NCBI RefSeq assembly: GCF_021398735.1
Contig: NZ_CP090349.1
Span: 2,176,501-2,240,500 of the forward strand
Length of the DNA: 64,000 bases
Reading direction: 5' to 3'
DNA from: Methylobacterium oryzae
GTDB taxonomy: Bacteria; Pseudomonadota; Alphaproteobacteria; Rhizobiales; Beijerinckiaceae
Below, piece after piece: positions 61,772-64,000 of the stretch (position 1 is its first letter; every line of letters begins with the position of its first letter). Both the position numbers and the translations under genes were made by a program. The notes beneath the pieces were generated by a model that worked only from the letters and a program-made list of their open reading frames with translations, was not told the DNA's origin and ran no database searches.

Positions 61772-62447
61772 CTACCCGTCATCCGCAATCTTGCGCGGGC
61801 GGGTGCTTGCCGTCAGCGTGGCGCCTGTAGGCCCTCGGAGTCGAGGATGCAGCGTCGCCTAATCGGTGATCGCCGGGCTCGAGACAGCGCTTTTTGATCC
61901 GTTGTGCTCTCTCCGCGACAGGAGGTCAGACTGATCTGGCACGGAAACTGATTTGATGGCCTTTCATGCTCCTCTGCTGGGAAGAATAGTTATCAACAAG
62001 TCGACGGGTTGGTTCGCACGCCACTCATGCGCCCCAGCGCAGGGGTCGATCCGGATGTGGTCCGTCCGCAGTGTGACATATCTCAGAACGGATTCGGCGA
62101 AGTCCCGCGCGACGAATGCCGGCGGGGCTGAGGTCGGCTCAGGGATGAGAGCATAGTCTGCGCGCGGGCGGCGCGGCTCCTGTCAGCCGGGGGGGGCGGG
62201 CGGATCCTTCGGCGCGGTGCGATTGCCGATGATAATCCTGACCATCGGCGTCAAGAGCGCCTGTGCCGGGAGTCAGGCTTGAGCGCGGCCGGATCGGCCG
62301 GGCAGGCAATGCGCCACCGCCGCGACAGCTCAGTGTGCGCTGGTCCGGCATCCGCCGCGGCAACCTTGACGCCTGGATTGCGACGTCGAAGACCCATGCA
62401 CAGCCGATATCGACAGGACGCTCGAAGGCCGAAACCTTAGCTCAGTT
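61772..62447. other. intergenic region without a supported gene
   Basis: About 680 bases. Composition becomes less GC-rich. Short frames on both strands have no recognisable product. The promoter of the Hint-domain gene should be here; I do not see a clear one. Confidence 0.5.
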
Positions 62448-63494
62448 TCACTCATGGAGAGCCTTGCGCCCCGGCCTGATGATGGCGCCACGGGCGTAAC
62501 TGAGGATAGATTTTGCGGTTCTGGCGAGCAGTGTTCTACCATTCAACCTGACACGAAGTATCAGTTTTGATACACGATTAGGTAAGAAGATCATGGAGAT
62601 CGCCGCGCTCAAGGTCATCAATCTCCTCGCCGAACCGTACCATTTCGGAAAATATTCCGCCAGCTCGACTACCTGTTTCAACGTGAGCTTTTCCCCAGAG
62701 ACAATATTGATGTATATCTGGTCTCTCAAGTATATATAATTTCTGCGACTCCCAATAATGTCATGGTCAATTTTTCTGGCGGAAAGTATGTGCTTCAAAT
62801 GTTCCAAACGATTGGAAAATCGTTCTTGACTGTATTGAAGCCGCTCGACTGAAGGCAAGCGCCCGGTCGAGGACATATTTTTATCGTGAACCCTATAGTA
62901 GCCCAGCGCCTCATTGAACGTGTAGATTTCGCCCATGAACGGAGCCGCGATAAGGATTACACCGTCCACCGTATCATAGGATGCCTCCCGAAGAAGATCG
63001 CACACATCTCTTCGAAAAATATTCCCCGAGGTCGGAGGCGAAACATATGCTCCTGTTTCAGATATGTCCTGAATGTAGGAATTTTTGGTTTTTTGAGCGC
63101 TCAGATCAGGGAAAATTCTACCTTGTTCGTCCCCTTTTTCATCGATTATTGACAAGGGAAACTGAAGCTTAGAGTATTTTTCATCTAATGCACCGACAAT
63201 TTTCCGTAAAGACCCTGAAGAAAGCTTATCGTCAGCATCCAAGAACAGAACGTGCCTCGCTGTCGTATTATCTAAGCCGAGTACGCAGGCGCTTACAGGA
63301 CCACCGTTTTCCTTACGTAGACATTTTACCCCAGTGCCCTGAATCAAAGTCCACGAATTATCTGTCGATCCATCGTCCACGACCACCAGTTCACAGCCAT
63401 CAAGGAGCTGTAAACTCACACTTTCGATCGCTTCGACTATATATTTCTCGTAATTATAACAGTTGACAATGATCGCGAGCTTCTTGCCACCCAT
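62448..63494 (-). CDS. family 2 glycosyltransferase
   Basis: A 348-residue GT-A fold enzyme: LAIIVNCYNYEKYIVEAIES, CELVVVDDGSTDNSW, the DxD metal motif in HVLFLDADDKLSS, and EALGYYRVHDKNMS near the acceptor site. It transfers a sugar to a polysaccharide or other acceptor. The gene is clearly AT-richer than the rest of the window and uses many rare codons for it, a sign of recent transfer. No other sugar genes are seen in the window. Confidence 0.9.
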   Translation of the reverse strand: MGGKKLAIIVNCYNYEKYIVEAIESVSLQLLDGCELVVVDDGSTDNSWTLIQGTGVKCLRKENGGPVSACVLGLDNTTARHVLFLDADDKLSSGSLRKIVGALDEKYSKLQFPLSIIDEKGDEQGRIFPDLSAQKTKNSYIQDISETGAYVSPPTSGNIFRRDVCDLLREASYDTVDGVILIAAPFMGEIYTFNEALGYYRVHDKNMSSTGRLPSVERLQYSQERFSNRLEHLKHILSARKIDHDIIGSRRNYIYLRDQIYINIVSGEKLTLKQVVELAEYFPKWYGSARRLMTLSAAISMIFLPNRVSKLILRVRLNGRTLLARTAKSILSYARGAIIRPGRKALHE

Positions 63495-63811
63495 CTGTCG
63501 GCTCCCAGTTCAGCCACTGAAACCCCGGGGGCCCAGCCGCGAATCATCCGCATCTGAATCTATCTTCGACTGCAAATACGGCAAATATCACCCATACGGA
63601 TACGGGGAATTTCACTGAAGATTTGCTGGCGGCCAATTCAGATCAAGAAAAGTAATTTTTGGTCTCAGCTATCCATTTTCGGCTCAATCCCACATCATCG
63701 CGTAGGAAAATTATTTCATTATTTTTCAATTGCCATCGAATGTTCGGCCCTACGTGACAAAGATTCTAAATCTAGCCGTAATAGCCCCCAGTTTCGGAAA
63801 CAGTGCTGTGC
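63495..63811. other. AT-rich intergenic region
   Basis: About 320 bases of low GC between the glycosyltransferase and the integrase tail. No gene or structured site I can support. Confidence 0.5.
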
Positions 63812-64000
63812 TCATTTGCCAATGGAGCTTCGAAATAACCGACTGAGCGGTCCGCAACGATTGTGTGGCCGAGAGAAATTCGACTCCTGATCGAGCGCCA
63901 CCCTCCTTTCAACATTATAGAGGGTGTGGTTGTAGACATCGACCACATCTCGGGATCCCGAGATGTGGTCGAGCAAAGCATCGACACCGTGAGGCAGCAC
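63812..64000 (-). CDS. C-terminal part of a probable tyrosine recombinase (start outside window)
   Basis: 63 codons, open to the window edge. LPHGVDALLDHISGSRDVVD followed by VYNHTLYNVERRVALDQE matches the integrase C-terminus pattern (LLxHxSG...VYxxxxYxxERRxAL), with the tyrosine expected in VYNHTLY. A second integrase gene near 64 kb suggests another mobile element at this end. The assignment rests on a short segment. Confidence 0.5.
   Translation of the reverse strand: MLPHGVDALLDHISGSRDVVDVYNHTLYNVERRVALDQESNFSRPHNRCGPLSRLFRSSIGK

Noticed and set aside
59810..61897. Long plus-strand frame opposite the Hint-domain gene
   Set aside because: Arises from glycine-rich GGC/GGT codons read in reverse; no family features.

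Overview
The window is very GC-rich, densely coded and full of sensor histidine kinases. It carries an HWE-family kinase, a partner-switching stressosome set, an alphaproteobacterial-type tRNA-Lys fragment, and protein styles typical of Methylobacterium/Methylorubrum or a close Rhizobiales relative. The genus is an inference from gene style; no marker gene is present.

Region 1 (1-18850) is a signalling block. Two minus-strand units each pair a small ParD-like ribbon-helix-helix gene with an overlapping hybrid histidine kinase (HK); the second also has a GAF gene. Between and beside them lie decayed remnants: an ATP-grasp tail, a KfrA-like gene and a receiver tail. On the plus strand follow a PAS kinase, an Rcp1-like response regulator and a REC-kinase. 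Next comes an RsbR-RsbS-RsbT-SpoIIE stressosome operon that ends in a hybrid kinase with an RsbT-like ATPase at its N-terminus. A large PAS/GAF hybrid kinase and a membrane HWE kinase close the block. Four kinases share an almost identical HisKA-ATPase-REC core.

Region 2 (19390-30255) is metabolic. A minus-strand set (MFS permease, metal-dependent amidohydrolase, CobW-type GTPase) diverges from alanine racemase, D-amino-acid dehydrogenase, a RidA-like protein, a tartrate/isopropylmalate-type dehydrogenase and a GlcD-type FAD dehydrogenase. The set suggests import and breakdown of a D-amino acid or N-acyl derivative. A CsaA-like tRNA-binding protein follows. At 30512-32715 an AvcD-type anti-phage dCTP deaminase is translationally coupled to a DUF488-like protein. 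An aldehyde dehydrogenase and an EamA exporter end the block (33175-35586).

Region 3 (about 36-56.1 kb) looks like an integrated mobile element. Its left edge is not resolved. It holds a large protein with family A DNA polymerase-like motifs beside a CATGG-rich repeat region, two frameshifted phage-like genes, and a putative defence cassette (OLD/TOPRIM ATPase, DUF2235 hydrolase, 57-residue protein, and a divergent XRE-ImmA regulator with an inverted-repeat operator). A KfrA-like protein, a tightly overlapping operon of small helix-turn-helix proteins ending in a HIRAN protein, a metallophosphoesterase and a tyrosine recombinase follow. The recombinase lies next to a 3'-terminal fragment of tRNA-Lys(CTT), the likely attachment site.

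Region 4 (56.1-64 kb) has a complete IS66-family element with an 8-bp target duplication, a glycine-rich Hint-domain surface protein, an AT-richer family 2 glycosyltransferase and the tail of another probable integrase.
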